A stretch of 64,000 nt of DNA, from positions 46,017,139-46,081,138 of the forward strand of contig NC_037094.1 of NCBI RefSeq assembly GCF_002994745.2. Reading direction: 5' to 3'. Below are positions 1 through 11,464 of this stretch, piece after piece. The position numbers and the translations under genes were made by a program. The DNA is from Rosa chinensis (lineage: Eukaryota; Streptophyta; Magnoliopsida; Rosales; Rosaceae). How positions within the stretch are numbered: position 1 is the stretch's first letter; each line of letters begins with the position of its first letter. The notes under the pieces were generated by a model, which saw only the letters and a list, made by a program, of their open reading frames with translations, had not been told where the DNA came from and ran no database searches.

Positions 1-164
1 TCGTAAGGCATTAGCATATCCATGATTATCTGAATGTTGTTCTAGCCCTGGCACACACTTTCCAGAATCTAGTCTTCACATCCACATGTGTAGTGGCATA
101 TAGGTATTTCTAGAAAAATCATCATGTTATTTCACTGTTCCTGACTTATGTTTTTACTTTTCAA

Positions 165-936
165 GATCAAAGGACTAATATGGGAAGGGAGGAGAGTAGA
201 AATTTGGAGTTTGGACCAGGAAAAGAGAAGAAAAGGCACAAGGGGAAAGGGAAGGACAAAGCAAAGAAGGATGAACTTGATACAAGTTATTTTGTGGTTG
301 AAGTCTGTCGGGACAAAATGGGACAGGTAGTTGAGGGGAAAAAATATGACAGAGTGGTGGAATTCATTTGAACAGCGGAGAAGGAGCCAATAAGAAAAAG
401 AAAAGGAAGAGGGAAAAAAGGGGGCATGTCATGTTAATAGGGAGTATGATTAATAAAAAGGAGCTCAAATGATGGACAGAAATCTGAAAGGAAAACCATG
501 GAGGAAATTGACTCTACAGCTAATGTAAAGAAGAGAAAGAAAACCGTCAAGGATGGCATAATGGGTGTGGCAACTGAATATGGAGATGTTGCACAAATGA
601 ACGAGGGAGGAGATAAACAGAAAATAGAGAAGAAAGAGAAGAGGGGCAAAGCAGGTGGTGAATTGGTACAGAATATAACAAGTGATGGAGTGGAGGCTGG
701 ATTAGCAAGTCAGCATTTAGATGGGCATATCGTGGAGAACAGGAGAAGGGTGATTTTGCACTTGAGGAGAGGAAGAAAGAGAAAAGAAACCATGGAAAGA
801 ATTCAGGAATGGAATTGCAGGAATTTGTGGCTGAAAAAATGGGCACTGAGAGCACTGAAGTTCAAGAAAACATGTTCTCAAAGAATGATGTCAATGTGCA
901 GTCAAAGTGTACACTGCTTTCAGGTACAGACAACAC
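165..936 (+). pseudogene. Lysine-rich gene remnant, unidentified
   Basis: Three stretches on the + strand encode Lys/Glu-rich protein but in different frames. About 180-371 ends in DRVVEFI then a stop. About 372-460 continues the Lys-rich character one frame over (KKKKRKRE). About 498-830 begins MEEIDSTANVKKRKK. The frame then shifts again to one ending in VQSKCTLLS at about 930, just before a GT that could be a splice donor. A T-rich tract ending in CAAG before 165 could be an acceptor. The frame changes and stops suggest a decayed exon of a basic, possibly nuclear protein. I do not recognise the family. A coding gene with sequencing errors is an alternative but would need at least three of them. 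Confidence 0.3.
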
Positions 937-1069
937 TGATTAGTGCTAATGATCTTCCAGGAATTATAGGCCATCTAGTCATTGCGTAAGTGGCTTCCTA
1001 CTGTTGAACCTTGATTAATTTTCATTTTTCTATAGCTACAGGTAGAATGTTTTAGTGGCATGACCAAAA

Positions 1070-1104
1070 TAATAACAATAATAATAAATAAATAAATAAA
1101 TAAA
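1070..1104. repeat. AATA/AAT microsatellite
   Basis: A short run of AATAAT and AATA units lies in the likely intron or flank of the lysine-rich remnant. Confidence 0.7.
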
Positions 1105-1463
1105 TTGATTCTATGTTACATCTGTTGCCACTAGAGTATGTTTGTTGGCGTCTGATTGTTTCTTCATGTATGGGAAGTCTTATTGTTAAAAGAGGAAATG
1201 GCAATGTCATTTGATTTCATTATGGTGAAATTTTTTACTTCTTTTGTGTTGCAACATAAAACAACAGCAGTTTATATAATCTACTGAATTATTGTTGTTC
1301 CGTATTTTGCTAGATCATACGTTCCCATTCTGAATACCAGATGGTCCTTGAAAGCTATCTTCTTTTTTATTTATTTATTTATAGAATTTGTTCTACTTTC
1401 AGACAACAGTGTGCTAGATTGTTAGAATTTTGAATCAAATGATTTGATAAATTTGTATTGCAG

Positions 1464-1936
1464 ATAGTCCGAGACTTTTGCAGCATGCGGAGACTGTTCA
1501 TACTCCAAGTTCATGGGTAGGACTGCATTCTAATTCTTATGAGGACATACCGTGGATAGAGAGCAGTTTGAGGTGTGTGCATCTGAAACTTCTTTTTCTT
1601 TTTCTTTCGTTTTCTTTTCTTTGTTCCTGATTCCCTTAAATACAGGGCATAAGTATTAGAGATGGAAAAAAAAAACAAAAATAGTCTTAAGAGTTGGTTT
1701 AGTGTTGTGAAGAATCTAAGCAGTTGTTTTAGTGTACCGTTTCATTGATAGGTTGGTCTAGAGTTTGTATCTGTGTTCTCTCTCTTGAAAACAAGATTTT
1801 ATTGTTTTGCTTGTTTTCTTTAATCATACGCTTAATTTATGGGTACCAAGTTTTACTTTTTTAGGTGCCTTTGCACTCAGGACACTTTGATATAGACACA
1901 TGTAAAGAACTTCAGGAAAAATTGAAAGTTGTGTAA
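1464..1936 (+). other. Candidate terminal exons of the same unidentified gene
   Basis: After a CAG acceptor at 1461-1463 an open stretch reads SPRLLQHAETVHTPSSW and ends at SYEDIPWIESSL before a GT donor at about 1573. A second acceptor (TTTTTTAG at about 1864) opens a short stretch reading VPLHSGHFDIDTCKELQEKL with a stop at 1934-1936. The joining phase works only with a slightly displaced donor (GTGCAT, about 1577), so this is tentative. Codon usage and splice-site context look gene-like, but the family is unknown. The neighbouring lysine-rich remnant upstream on the same strand may be the body of this gene. Confidence 0.25.
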
Positions 1937-2640
1937 GCTTTGAAGGCAGCCCTGCGTCTTCCCTTCTGATAATACCAGGGCTGCTGTTTGTTAGTCATAC
2001 AAGCATCTTCCCAAATGAAGTAACTAATTGGTGATTTTGAGTAGTAAAGTCTGGCACAACTCAAATTTGACATGAAAGTTGCAGGTTTTCAGGTTGATCA
2101 TATTCAAATGTTACCATCTGTTAATAGAAACCACAAAGTACTCTGATTTAGTGTCATACATGCATACTCAATTAAGTTCGTATTGATTACTATTATGAAT
2201 ACAATGTTGGACTAAGTGGTTAGTACTTAGTAGTTTATATATCAACACTATTTGAGAAGTATTATTGTGATTTAGGACTCTAGGAATGAGAGCTATAAAT
2301 ATCTTATTAAGCTCCCGGAAACATAAAATTCCCAGGAAGAATATCAAGGCTGTACTAGTGACCTTGCCATTAAAAATTTCCCGGAATCTGAAGCCATATG
2401 GACCTGGTGATTTAAGGGACCACATTTGAAAAGCTTCTTCCTTGATCTCTGAACAGAAATGTTAGATCCTAGTTCATCTCTTCAGTTCCACCTCCAGTTC
2501 CATTTGGAAGAATACCACTCATAGCAAGTATTAAGAAAATTTCTTGTATTAGCTATCAAATTCCAATCGGATCAATCTTTCACTGCAAACCCAGTTGCCA
2601 TTGTCACCTGCAATATTTAAGATTCTATGATTATGTGCAG
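1937..2640. other. Intergenic, no gene seen
   Basis: AT-rich sequence between the lysine-rich remnant and the PPR pseudogene. Short open frames (for example 2168-2425 on minus) have no recognisable motif, and I see no transposon ends. Confidence 0.4.
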
Positions 2641-2701
2641 TGAGTAGTGGTGAGGTGGGAAGAAGAGGCTATTGGTATGACCAGCATTAAGCCAGCGTCC
2701 C

Positions 2702-3682
2702 AGATCTCTGGTGCCAAAAAATTTCCTCCAGGCTTCTGTAGAGAAGATGCAGGAGGACTATGGGCTCAAGAGGGTCAAGGCGGCACTTCGATTGGTTGTC
2801 AAGAAGCTTTGCGAAAATGGATTTGCCGGCAATGCTGAGAAGATGGTGAAAGGTTTGGTTAATGAGTTTTTCCCTGATGAATATATTTGTGATTTGCTTA
2901 TTAAGGGGTGGTGTGTGGATGGGAAGCTTGAGGAGGCGAGGAGATTGGCTGGGGAGATGTATAGGAGAGGCTTCGACATTGGGACCAGTTCTTTCAATGT
3001 GATTCTTGATTGCGTGTGAGGAAAAAGGACCCCTTTCACCTTCATTCCAAGGCTGAGCAAATCTTGGTGGATATGGACTTTCATGGGGTGCTGAGAAATG
3101 TGGAGACTTTCAATGTGCTGATTACTAATTTGTGTAAGATTAGGAAGACTGAGGATGCGTTGAATTTGTTTCATGGAATGGGGGAGTGGGGCTGTTCTCC
3201 AAAGTATGTTTCTTGAATTGATCAGGAGCTTGTATCAAGCAGCTAGGGTTGGGGAGGGAGATGAAATGATTGATAGAATGAAATCAGCAGGGTCCAGGGG
3301 GGTTCTTGATAAGAAAGCCTATTTTGGGTGTGTGAAGATTTTGTGTGGCATTGAGAGGATTGATCATGCTTCATCTGTTTTCAAGAAAATGAAGCAGGGT
3401 GGATGTGAGCCCAGGATCAAGAGTTATGATGTGCTGATGGGACAATTGTATGCTCACAAGTCACAACCGTGCTGATAGAGCCACTGCCCTGTTTAATGAG
3501 GCCCAAAAGAAAGGGGTGCTTGTGACACACAAGACATACCAGGTGGATCCGAAATACTTGAAGAAGCCGAAGGTAAGAGGGAAACACTTCCTGAGAAGAT
3601 GGCAAGGAAAAGGAGACGTCTTCAGCAAATTCGATTGAGCTTCGTAAAGAAGCCCAAAAAAGGGATGGGCCGAGCCTATTGA
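2702..3682 (+). pseudogene. PPR protein pseudogene (P-class, PNM1-like tail)
   Basis: Pentatricopeptide-repeat proteins bind RNA, usually in mitochondria or plastids. The sequence is an intronless PPR C-terminal part. From about 2708 it reads VPKNFLQASVEKMQEDYGL and then repeat-like helices, such as YICDLLIKGWCVDGKLEEAR and TFNVLITNLCKIRKTEDALN. Frame breaks occur near 3018 (premature TGA), 3213 (TGA after KYVS), 3470 (frame change with TGA) and about 3585. The last frame ends in a basic segment (MARKRRRLQQIRLSFVKKPK) and stops at 3680-3682. That basic tail resembles a nuclear localisation signal and recalls the nuclear/mitochondrial PPR protein PNM1 from memory, so the subfamily is tentative. 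Four breaks and a missing N-terminus make it a pseudogene. Confidence 0.8.
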
Positions 3683-4314
3683 TGTATTAGTTGTTGCAAT
3701 GAACACATTGTCAAGAGGAATGATATTTGATGATTTCCTATTTTTTCTGATGTTTCATGTTGTGGACTTTGCTATTTTTTGTTTTGATAGTATTGTTTTT
3801 AAGTTTGTGACATTGGAAATAAAATCTTTCCATCTAAATTTGTGCCACATCGAATTGTACTGCTTATCTATCTATTCCACAGAAATGGCTTTTTACCATG
3901 GTTTGAATACTTTGGTTAACAACCAGAGAGTTCACCATTAACCCCCATCAGCACCTTGGCTGATAATTTTGTTATCCCCCTAAATAACCAAGTATACATC
4001 TTGGCTTGTCTGATGCTTTGTTTTGTTTTAAACAGGATTTAAAACTTCGATTCAAACTTGCTTGTTCTTCCTTGTTGGCTTCTTTTTATATTAGAAGAGT
4101 TGAAATTTTTTGCAGTATTTGATTGTTCTTCAATGGAGTGTGGGTGGGAGTGAGCTTGGGGATAAATTTGATTCCAATTGGTTTATGTGAGACTAGTTTT
4201 TATTTGTCTTTGTCCCTCTTACAACTTCCAGTGTTTTCTGTAAGCATTTCTGTTTGATTTCACTATATTCTGAGTATTATAAATTTGAGTTCGCTACTCA
4301 TAATCAGGGGCGGA
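3683..4314. other. No gene seen; flank of PPR pseudogene
   Basis: T-rich sequence downstream of the PPR remnant. It could be its old 3' UTR. No domain, terminal repeat or RNA gene was recognised. Confidence 0.4.
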
Positions 4315-4374
4315 CTGACATGGAAGGCTATATGGGCTCAAGTCTAGACAAGATTTTGGGCTAAAAACCCTTAG

Positions 4375-4430
<56 letters not shown>

Positions 4431-5168
4431 ACCTATCAGCCCAAAGAAAAAAAAAAAAATTACCCATCAGTATCACTCTCACCGCTCGCAGAGTCGCAGC
4501 CTCAGTGCCTCACTGGGAGTCACTGCCCTCACACAGTCACCCACTCACACTCACTGAGTCACAGCAGCTGAAGCTCACACCTTTCTCCTTCTCGTAACGA
4601 GGTACGTGCTCTATCGATCTCCCATCTCCCCTGTTCTTCTTCGGATCTTCCTGCTCTATTTTTGCCGAACTGGGGTTTTCTGACTTTCTCAAAGAAATCC
4701 CAAATTCCCAGATCTCCTCTCGCCCTGACTCCCAGTCTGCCCAGATCGAGAGTCTCACCGATTCTGTTTGCTACGATGCTGCCAGTGGCGAAGAGAGACA
4801 GAGACAGAGATTCCATGTTAGCTGAGCCACTGCCCGCTGAGGAGTGAGGATTGGAACTACCAAACTGAGGATCTTGAATTCTTGATCATGGTCTGTCTCG
4901 GTCAGTCGGTGGATAATGAATGCTTTGATGAATTGATGATTGTAGTTTAACTATTTTTAGTTAGAATTACCGACTGAATGGAATGAGTCATGTCTTTGAT
5001 GATAAATTACTGGCTAAAAAAAAGAAAAAATCAAGTAACAATAAGTGAATGACTGAATGAGCTTTTGTAATTTTGTTGGGCTAGCTTTGGGATTTCTTGA
5101 TGCTTTCTTTGGATTCTGATTATGTTGTGATTAGCCTAGACAACAATTGAATCCTGAATCCGCTCCTG
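4315..5168. mobile_element. hAT-like non-autonomous element (candidate)
   Basis: The left end CAGGGGCGGACTGACATGG and the reverse complement of the right end, CAGGAGCGGATTCAGG, form imperfect terminal inverted repeats. Subterminal TCTAGACAA / CCTAGACAA motifs are also in inverted positions. The CAGGGGCGGA terminus is common in plant hAT elements. I could not find an 8-bp target duplication, and the interior encodes no transposase, so class assignment rests on the ends only. The interior includes a GT/TA microsatellite and a CTCACTC-rich stretch. Confidence 0.45.
4376..4426. repeat. (GT)n-(TA)n microsatellite
   Basis: A GT run passes directly into a TA run of about 38 bp inside the hAT-like element. 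It yields spurious Tyr-Ile open frames in three phases. Confidence 0.95.
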
Positions 5169-5185
5169 GAGGTGAGTTGATTTTG

Positions 5186-5305
5186 TTAGCATAGACTACT
5201 CTGAGCTATCATTTTCTAAATAGAGTAGTGTTTTTTGTACTATTCTTATCTATGAAGCAAGAGCATACAACTGGTATGTACTCTATTATCCAAAAAAAAA
5301 AAAAA
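5186..5305 (+). mobile_element. LINE 3' tail, copy 1
   Basis: The segment contains GTTAGCATAGACTACTCTGA and TACTATTCTTATCTATGAA and ends in a 14-A run. The same sequence recurs at about 6160-6280, also ending in poly-A. A shared 3' end with a poly-A tail is the signature of non-LTR retrotransposon copies. No coding part remains here. Confidence 0.6.
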
Positions 5306-5580
5306 GGTGTATTGGTTTTCTTCTACCACAACCTAAAAGTTTTGTATAAATAAAAAGTACTTGATCATTAGAAAAATTTTCTAATTGAATTGATTTCAAG
5401 TATGTATTTGATATATATGAGGTTATTGTGGAAAAGATATATATCTTGTGAGTCGACCTTTTTTTCAGCTTGAAGGTTATGTTATTTAAGCCCTACTTAC
5501 AATGGAAATGTAATAGTTGAGAGCGAAAAGTTGTCATGGGATTAATATGATAATACACCTAAAAAGAAGAAAAATGTAAT

Positions 5581-6280
5581 CAAAGAACAAGATTGGCTGA
5601 AGAAGAGTTGGTGTGAGTCTTTGCGGCGGCAATTGGAATAGGTGTGGGTTTCTTAGCGGCAGCGATCGTTGATAGGCTAAAGAGGAGGCTTCTGCTGTTT
5701 GCGGAGGTGGTCGGAGTCGAGATCGAGAGGAATTTGGGTTCCTAATTGGTTGCTCAGTTTGGCCTATTGTGGTTTATGATCACTCAATTCTGGCATCGAT
5801 CGGGTTGCTGATCTGCCCTAGTTGCCGAAGGGAAGTGGCGCTGATGATGCATTAGAGGTGATAACTAGCAGAGGCAGACTAGCTTCTGTTATTGCTTTCT
5901 TTGATTGCCTCTGGCTGGGCCTGGGACTGGTCTTATGGGCTTAGTTTTAGATTTGGGCTGTGAGGCCTAGCAAGAGCTCTAACCCTTTTAAAGGGCAGGA
6001 GCTTATAGTTGTTGTCTAGTTGTTTTATTTAGAATATATTTCTATCCTAGTATGGGTGTCTCTATGAGCCTTTGTAGAAGTGTTTGATCTTAGCGTACCA
6101 CAATTACGTGTTCAGTGTCTGAGGTTAAATGGTTTAGATTGCCTATGAGGTGAGGTATTTGTTAGTATAGAGAACTCTGAGCCATGATTGTTGAAACAGA
6201 GTAGTCATTCTTGTACTATTCTTATCTATGAAATAGGGACATACAACTGGCATATACTCTTTCTCTCAAGAAAAAAAAAG
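5581..6280 (+). mobile_element. LINE 3' end, copy 2 (5'-truncated)
   Basis: A GC-richer, gene-free stretch (5581-6000) continues into the same 3' terminal sequence as at 5186-5305 and ends in an A-rich tail at 6271-6279. It is interpreted as the 3' untranslated end of an L1-type LINE inserted about 1 kb downstream of a sister tail. No open reading frame with LINE motifs lies inside. Confidence 0.5.
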
Positions 6281-6709
6281 AAAAAGTAATCACAAAACAA
6301 GATACGTGTACCTTACAATTAGACTTTTTTCGAGTATGTAGAGAGGCATCGAATGTGAGCCTAGGAGTAAAAACGCAATCCTATCTGTAAAACAATTTTT
6401 TTCCCCATTCCCTGATCCCATCCCCAACTCCCTTTCTTTTCTTTAGAAGATTTTTTCAATTGTCCCTCAAAGACACAAGCAAGCAGTACCCCCTGGCCCC
6501 CGCCCCTCAACGCGCGCCTCGCCCTTTCTTTGAAGTGAGAAAAGCATTCTCTCTTAGTTTTTGAATCAAAGTCTTTTTTCCATCTTTTGAAACAATGATT
6601 GATCAAGGAAAAGATAATTTATCGAAGTCCTATTGAAAAAAAAAAAACCTACAAGTAAGGAAAACAAGAACTAACAGTTTGTGATGGGATAAAAGTAATG
6701 AGAATATAT
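6281..6709. other. No gene seen
   Basis: The sequence between the LINE tail and the first long LTR has no recognisable feature. An 81-codon minus-strand open frame (6361-6606) has no motif. Confidence 0.4.
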
Positions 6710-8154
6710 TGTCACGCCCCTGATTTTTAACACAAATAAAAATTAATATATAATCTCACAATTATACATGTGTGATGGTTCAGCCATCAATACAAAATAC
6801 CTGGAGAACTTTTTCCCTTTAAACCTAGTATATACTGATGCCCTGAACACACTATGTCAATACAGACCTGCTCCACAGAGTCATATATTACATAAGCTTA
6901 CGAATTAAATTGTCACCACAAAATAAAACATAAATGATCCTCAGAGCTTACTACACAACGGAAGTCTTTATCAATGGTAAAGTCACAAAAATGACGTTCT
7001 ACAGTAAAGCTGCAAAGACGCTACCTCAGCTTCAGCCACAATTATCCTGACTTGCATGATTAACCCCTACACCATTGAATAGTGTACTGGGTTACCACAC
7101 AACAAACCCGGTAAGCTTATGAAAGCTTGTATGAGTAACTCAAAACAACCACTAAACAACTCACACCAAAACTAAGGAAAACAACTCACGCCTTGATCTC
7201 CTTACCAACACGTAATAAAGGAAAGCAATTCACTCTTTGATTCCTTTCAAAACATAAACAAGGAAAGCAACTCACTCCTTGATTTCTATCAGTACGAAAT
7301 AAAGAAAGCAACTCACACCTTGTGTCACGCCCCAAATTTTGAATAATAAATTCAAATCCGAAACATGAATACGACTAAAACAAATAACGTCCTGTAATTT
7401 TTTTCATAAACCAACATCACACAAACCAAATCACAAACCTTGTAGCAACTATCTCTTAAGTCAATTATTACAACACTGACTTAAATAAAATGTTAAGCTC
7501 AAAAGAGTCTACAAAACACACCAAAATAGACCAAGTGCTGAACTCAACACTGCTGCCCCACGCAGCTCGATCACCTCCCTGATTCTCCTGACCTGTAGGA
7601 TTATCCGCTACACCGTTTGAATAGTGTACCGGGATTGCAACAACACAAAACCCGATAAGCTTTCTGAAAGCCTGTATGAGTAAACAAGAATGAACAGTTG
7701 ATTTATTAAATCACAATTCTTTTAACTCAAGTAAATCAATCCGAACACACACAACAACTCCAACAATTTAATCAACAACCCAAACTAACGTGGCATAAAG
7801 TACTCACGATGCAATAACCTAGTTACCACCATATCGTACTCCCACAACAGACTAGAGCTTTATCTGAATCATAACCTGTCACCCCTCGTCGGGGTTTAGC
7901 CTTACGATACCTTTGCACCAATTGAATCGTAACCTGTCACCTCGGCCGAGGTTCGGCCTTACGATATCAATACACCCAGGTTACCACTGTAACCTTCGGA
8001 CTTCAGACCATTCGGCCCTCAGAACAACCCAGGTTTACCACTGAAACCTTCCGACTCACAATTGTCACATCACAACTCCAAATCACTCTTTCAACAATAT
8101 AAATCATCAAAAACCCACATATTTCAATGTCACACCATTCCGTATAAAATCACG

Positions 8155-8190
<36 letters not shown>

Positions 8191-11100
8191 CTCCACTCAG
8201 GAATGACCACTAATACCAACTATAGTTTACACGTAGTAAAACCAAGAAATTCATTTTCTTATATACTTTAAATCTCATTTTCTTAAAACCATTTTCTCAC
8301 ACATAACAATTAATTGTGCAATAAGGAAATTATGTTCGTAAATGAACCATGTGAGATTTAGTCACCTCACACTCCCGCTGCTGCGTCTTCTATCAACCAA
8401 ATCACAATATCTCAATCGTTCGTCCACTCAAACCGTCAAGTACCTAATCAAGTGTGGTCTTAACTTAGCAAACAATTAATAAAATATACTTAAATGATGA
8501 TCCAACGGTCGGATCCTCACCCATGACCACACAATGTCATTGGGACAGTCATACGATCATCATATCAAAACTACAAGTCGATCGGACAGCCTGATCCTCA
8601 CAGATCACAAACCGAATGATCAAAATCGTAAAATTCATAATTTAATCATACAATCTCCAAAATTTAAGTGTTGTATGTTGAAATGATCGTATCGACATGG
8701 AGAACACAAAAATGGTAGAAAATGCCCTTGAGGTGGCCAGAAATGGTCGCCGGAATTAGTGGCAGAGTCGCCACCGACCACCGCCAACGGTGTCGGGGCC
8801 AGGCTTCTCCTCTTCGTTTCATCGAATTGAACAACTTTCCTAACTAGCATGAAGTTTGAAAACAAAAGGAAGTGGTCGAAAATTACCAAAAATAGTCGTG
8901 TGTGGCTGGAATTTTTCCAGAAACCGACGATGCTCCGACGAACACGAAAACCTTCACTTCAGGTGTTGTCCTTCTTAGAGCTTGATCAGGAGGTTGAGTC
9001 TAGTTCAACAAGCCAAGAAACTCGAGTTTTTGGTGGCCGGTAACTCGAGATATCGCCGTCGACCTCAAATCGGACCAAACCAAAACAAGCTTCCCGCCGC
9101 CGCTACAGGCCGTGCCGCGGCGCAAGGCTGCCACTGGAAGCTGCGCAAGGTCAAGGCGAAGCCAAGGGAAGAATTTTGGTGAGGATTGGTGGCCAGAGGA
9201 GTGAGATATAGGCCGGAGAAAACGTGCTCTGTTTTCGGCTCGGGGAGAGGAGAGAGAGAGAATAGGGCCGGTTGCCAAAAATGGAAACTGACAGTATTGG
9301 AAATTTTCCAAAAATAGTTAGGTATTTATACCCGAAATGGAAACTTTTCCAAACGCGATAACTTCTTCATATGAACTCCGATTCTTGCGTTCCATATATG
9401 CACGAACTCGTATCAACGGGCTCTACGACTTTCGTGAAGTAAGTTTTCCCAAATTCCGTACGTATAAAAAGTCGACTTCGTAGCCCCCCTAAAATGTGCA
9501 TTCCAAAACACTTCCGCACCGTCCACAAGCCACGAAACCATCCGACAATCACTAAATTAAATTCTGGAAAATCCTCAAAAAATAGTCACGAATTTCCGGG
9601 GCATCACACCTTGATTTCTTATAAATTGTATATAAGGAAAGAAACTCGCTCCTTGTTTCCTTAAAACACAAATTCATGAGTTAGATATAACCTCGCTCAG
9701 TTACCCCATGAATTACACTAGCAGACAGACTAGAGCTCTAACTGAAATCGTAACCACTCGTCTGACCAAAGACATGATGACTCGATATACTGTCTAAGGT
9801 CACAATCTAACTTTAATTCCTCGGGCCCCTCAGTGCCTCAGAATAAAACATTAAAGAAGTCACACATGACTCAAAATGTTACACAATTCTCAATGCTTTT
9901 CAAAACAATAGAAATCATCATTTCACAATCATTTGTTTTCCGAAACTCCACAACACAAAACAATAAAAAGCACCATTCATGCATATTGTTTCCATCAATC
10001 AACAAAATCCACCAATACATATATATTTCACGTAAATATATATAAATATATATATATACACACACACACGTAGTCATTCACTCAAGAATGCCTACTAATA
10101 CCAACTATAGTTTGCAGTTACATAATTAACTCCCAAAATGATAAAGGTAACTCCGTTCGTAAAAGAACATTGTGAGATTACTCACCTCGAAATTCCCGCT
10201 GCGTCTTCAATATAGAACAAAGAAGCACAACCACAAAATAACCGTACAAAAATACTTTGTCAAGTACCTAATCACATACAGTCTCAACTTAGTAATGAAT
10301 CACAAGCATTTTAAGTCTGAAACCCCCGTTTTAAACTAAAATCCCCAAAAGTGACTCCAATTGAGGCGAAACCACATCCGAGACCACCCAATGTCTCTAG
10401 AATACTTCTATGATCGATATGTCAAAACCACAAGTCGATCAAACGCTCGAATCCTCACAGATCGAATCATCAAACGATCTGAAACAGTAAAAATCATAAC
10501 ATATTCATACGATCTCCAAAAATTACGTATTATATATCGAAACGCTCGTATCGACGAGTAGATGACATATAAAACCATAAACTATCCCTTACATGGCCTG
10601 AAGGTTGCCAAAATGCCGCCATAGGTGGTGGCACAACCACCACCGGCCAAAACTCAAAACCATCTTAATCCAACCGTCCAAAATGTCAAGAACATCAAAT
10701 AGAACAGCTTTAATACCTGGGGTTCAAGCCAACTCGACTTAGATGGCCACATATAGCCGCCAAAAGCCACCTTGCATTGTTCATTTTGAGTTGATCCGAT
10801 TCCAACGTGAATTGATCAAAACTATCACCATGGATCGATTAAGGAGGCTCCTACGAACTCAACCCAGAAAGTTTGAAGCCACGACGTTGCCGAAGCTAGG
10901 ATTTCCGACCGGGTTCGACTGCACCAAAAGTTACTGTCTTCCAGTGCCGCACACGGTGAGAATCGTTGATAGAGGACATCACAGGGCGGAGCGCACAGTG
11001 GAGGCAAGTCGTTCTGGGCTTGCTTCACCGATAGAGGTCGTTGGAGATCGGGGAAAAAGTCGGGTCGGGTCGCGATGCTGAAGAAAAAGAACGGAGAGTT

Positions 11101-11460
11101 TTGAAAATTTTCCGAAAATGGAAGTTTCCAAAATGAAAATAGTAAGTTTCCGAAAATGGAAACCCCTATTTATAGAATTTTCCCAAACTTCAATCGCTCA
11201 TAACTTTCTCATACGAACTCCGATCTTCTCGTTCCGCATGTTTACGAACTCGTATCGACGCGCTCTACGACTTTTGTGAATGAAGTTTTCTGAGAATCTC
11301 AACGAACACCCCCCTCCCCCAAAAAAAAATCCATACTTTTCGAATAATTAATTGTCCAAAACAATTCCACTTCACATACGACATACGAATAAAGCACAAT
11401 AACAATAATTCGTACAACTGGTCCGTTATTAATTTCTAAAATTAATTAACGAAAATCAAG
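6710..11460 (-). mobile_element. Long Ty3/gypsy-type LTR, interrupted (family TGTCACGCCC)
   Basis: It starts TGTCACGCCCCTGATTTTTA and is colinear with the LTR at 15,268-18,577. Shared blocks include GTTCAGCCATCAATACAAAA, ACCGGGTT/TACCGGGTT near an old element centre, TATA runs near 10,045, and the CCGATT.TCTCGTTCCGCATG block near 11,230. It is therefore a copy of the same LTR in the same (minus) orientation. Another solo LTR interrupts it at 7,323-9,608. Its right end is lost: similarity fades near 11,440 and no ATCACA terminus follows. The 5 bp to its left (TATAT) do not match the flank of the 15.3-18.6 kb LTR, so the two are not proven to be one element's pair. Confidence 0.65.
7323..9608 (-). 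mobile_element. Solo LTR nested in another LTR, TSD CCTTG
   Basis: It starts TGTCACGCCCCAAATTTTG and ends TTTCCGGGGCATCACA. It is bounded by the perfect 5-bp duplication CCTTG at 7318-7322 and 9609-9613. Removing it restores the host LTR text (...CTCACACCTTGATTTCTTA...). Length is 2,286 bp. Five-base duplications and TG...CA ends are standard for LTR retrotransposons. With no internal region it is a solo LTR made by recombination. It contains a TA microsatellite near 8160. The terminal 150 bp match the other LTRs of this family in the window. Confidence 0.9.
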
Positions 11461-11464
11461 TTAG

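Noticed and set aside
4375..4597. Three overlapping + frames beginning CVYIYIYIY
   Set aside because: Translation of the GT/TA microsatellite.
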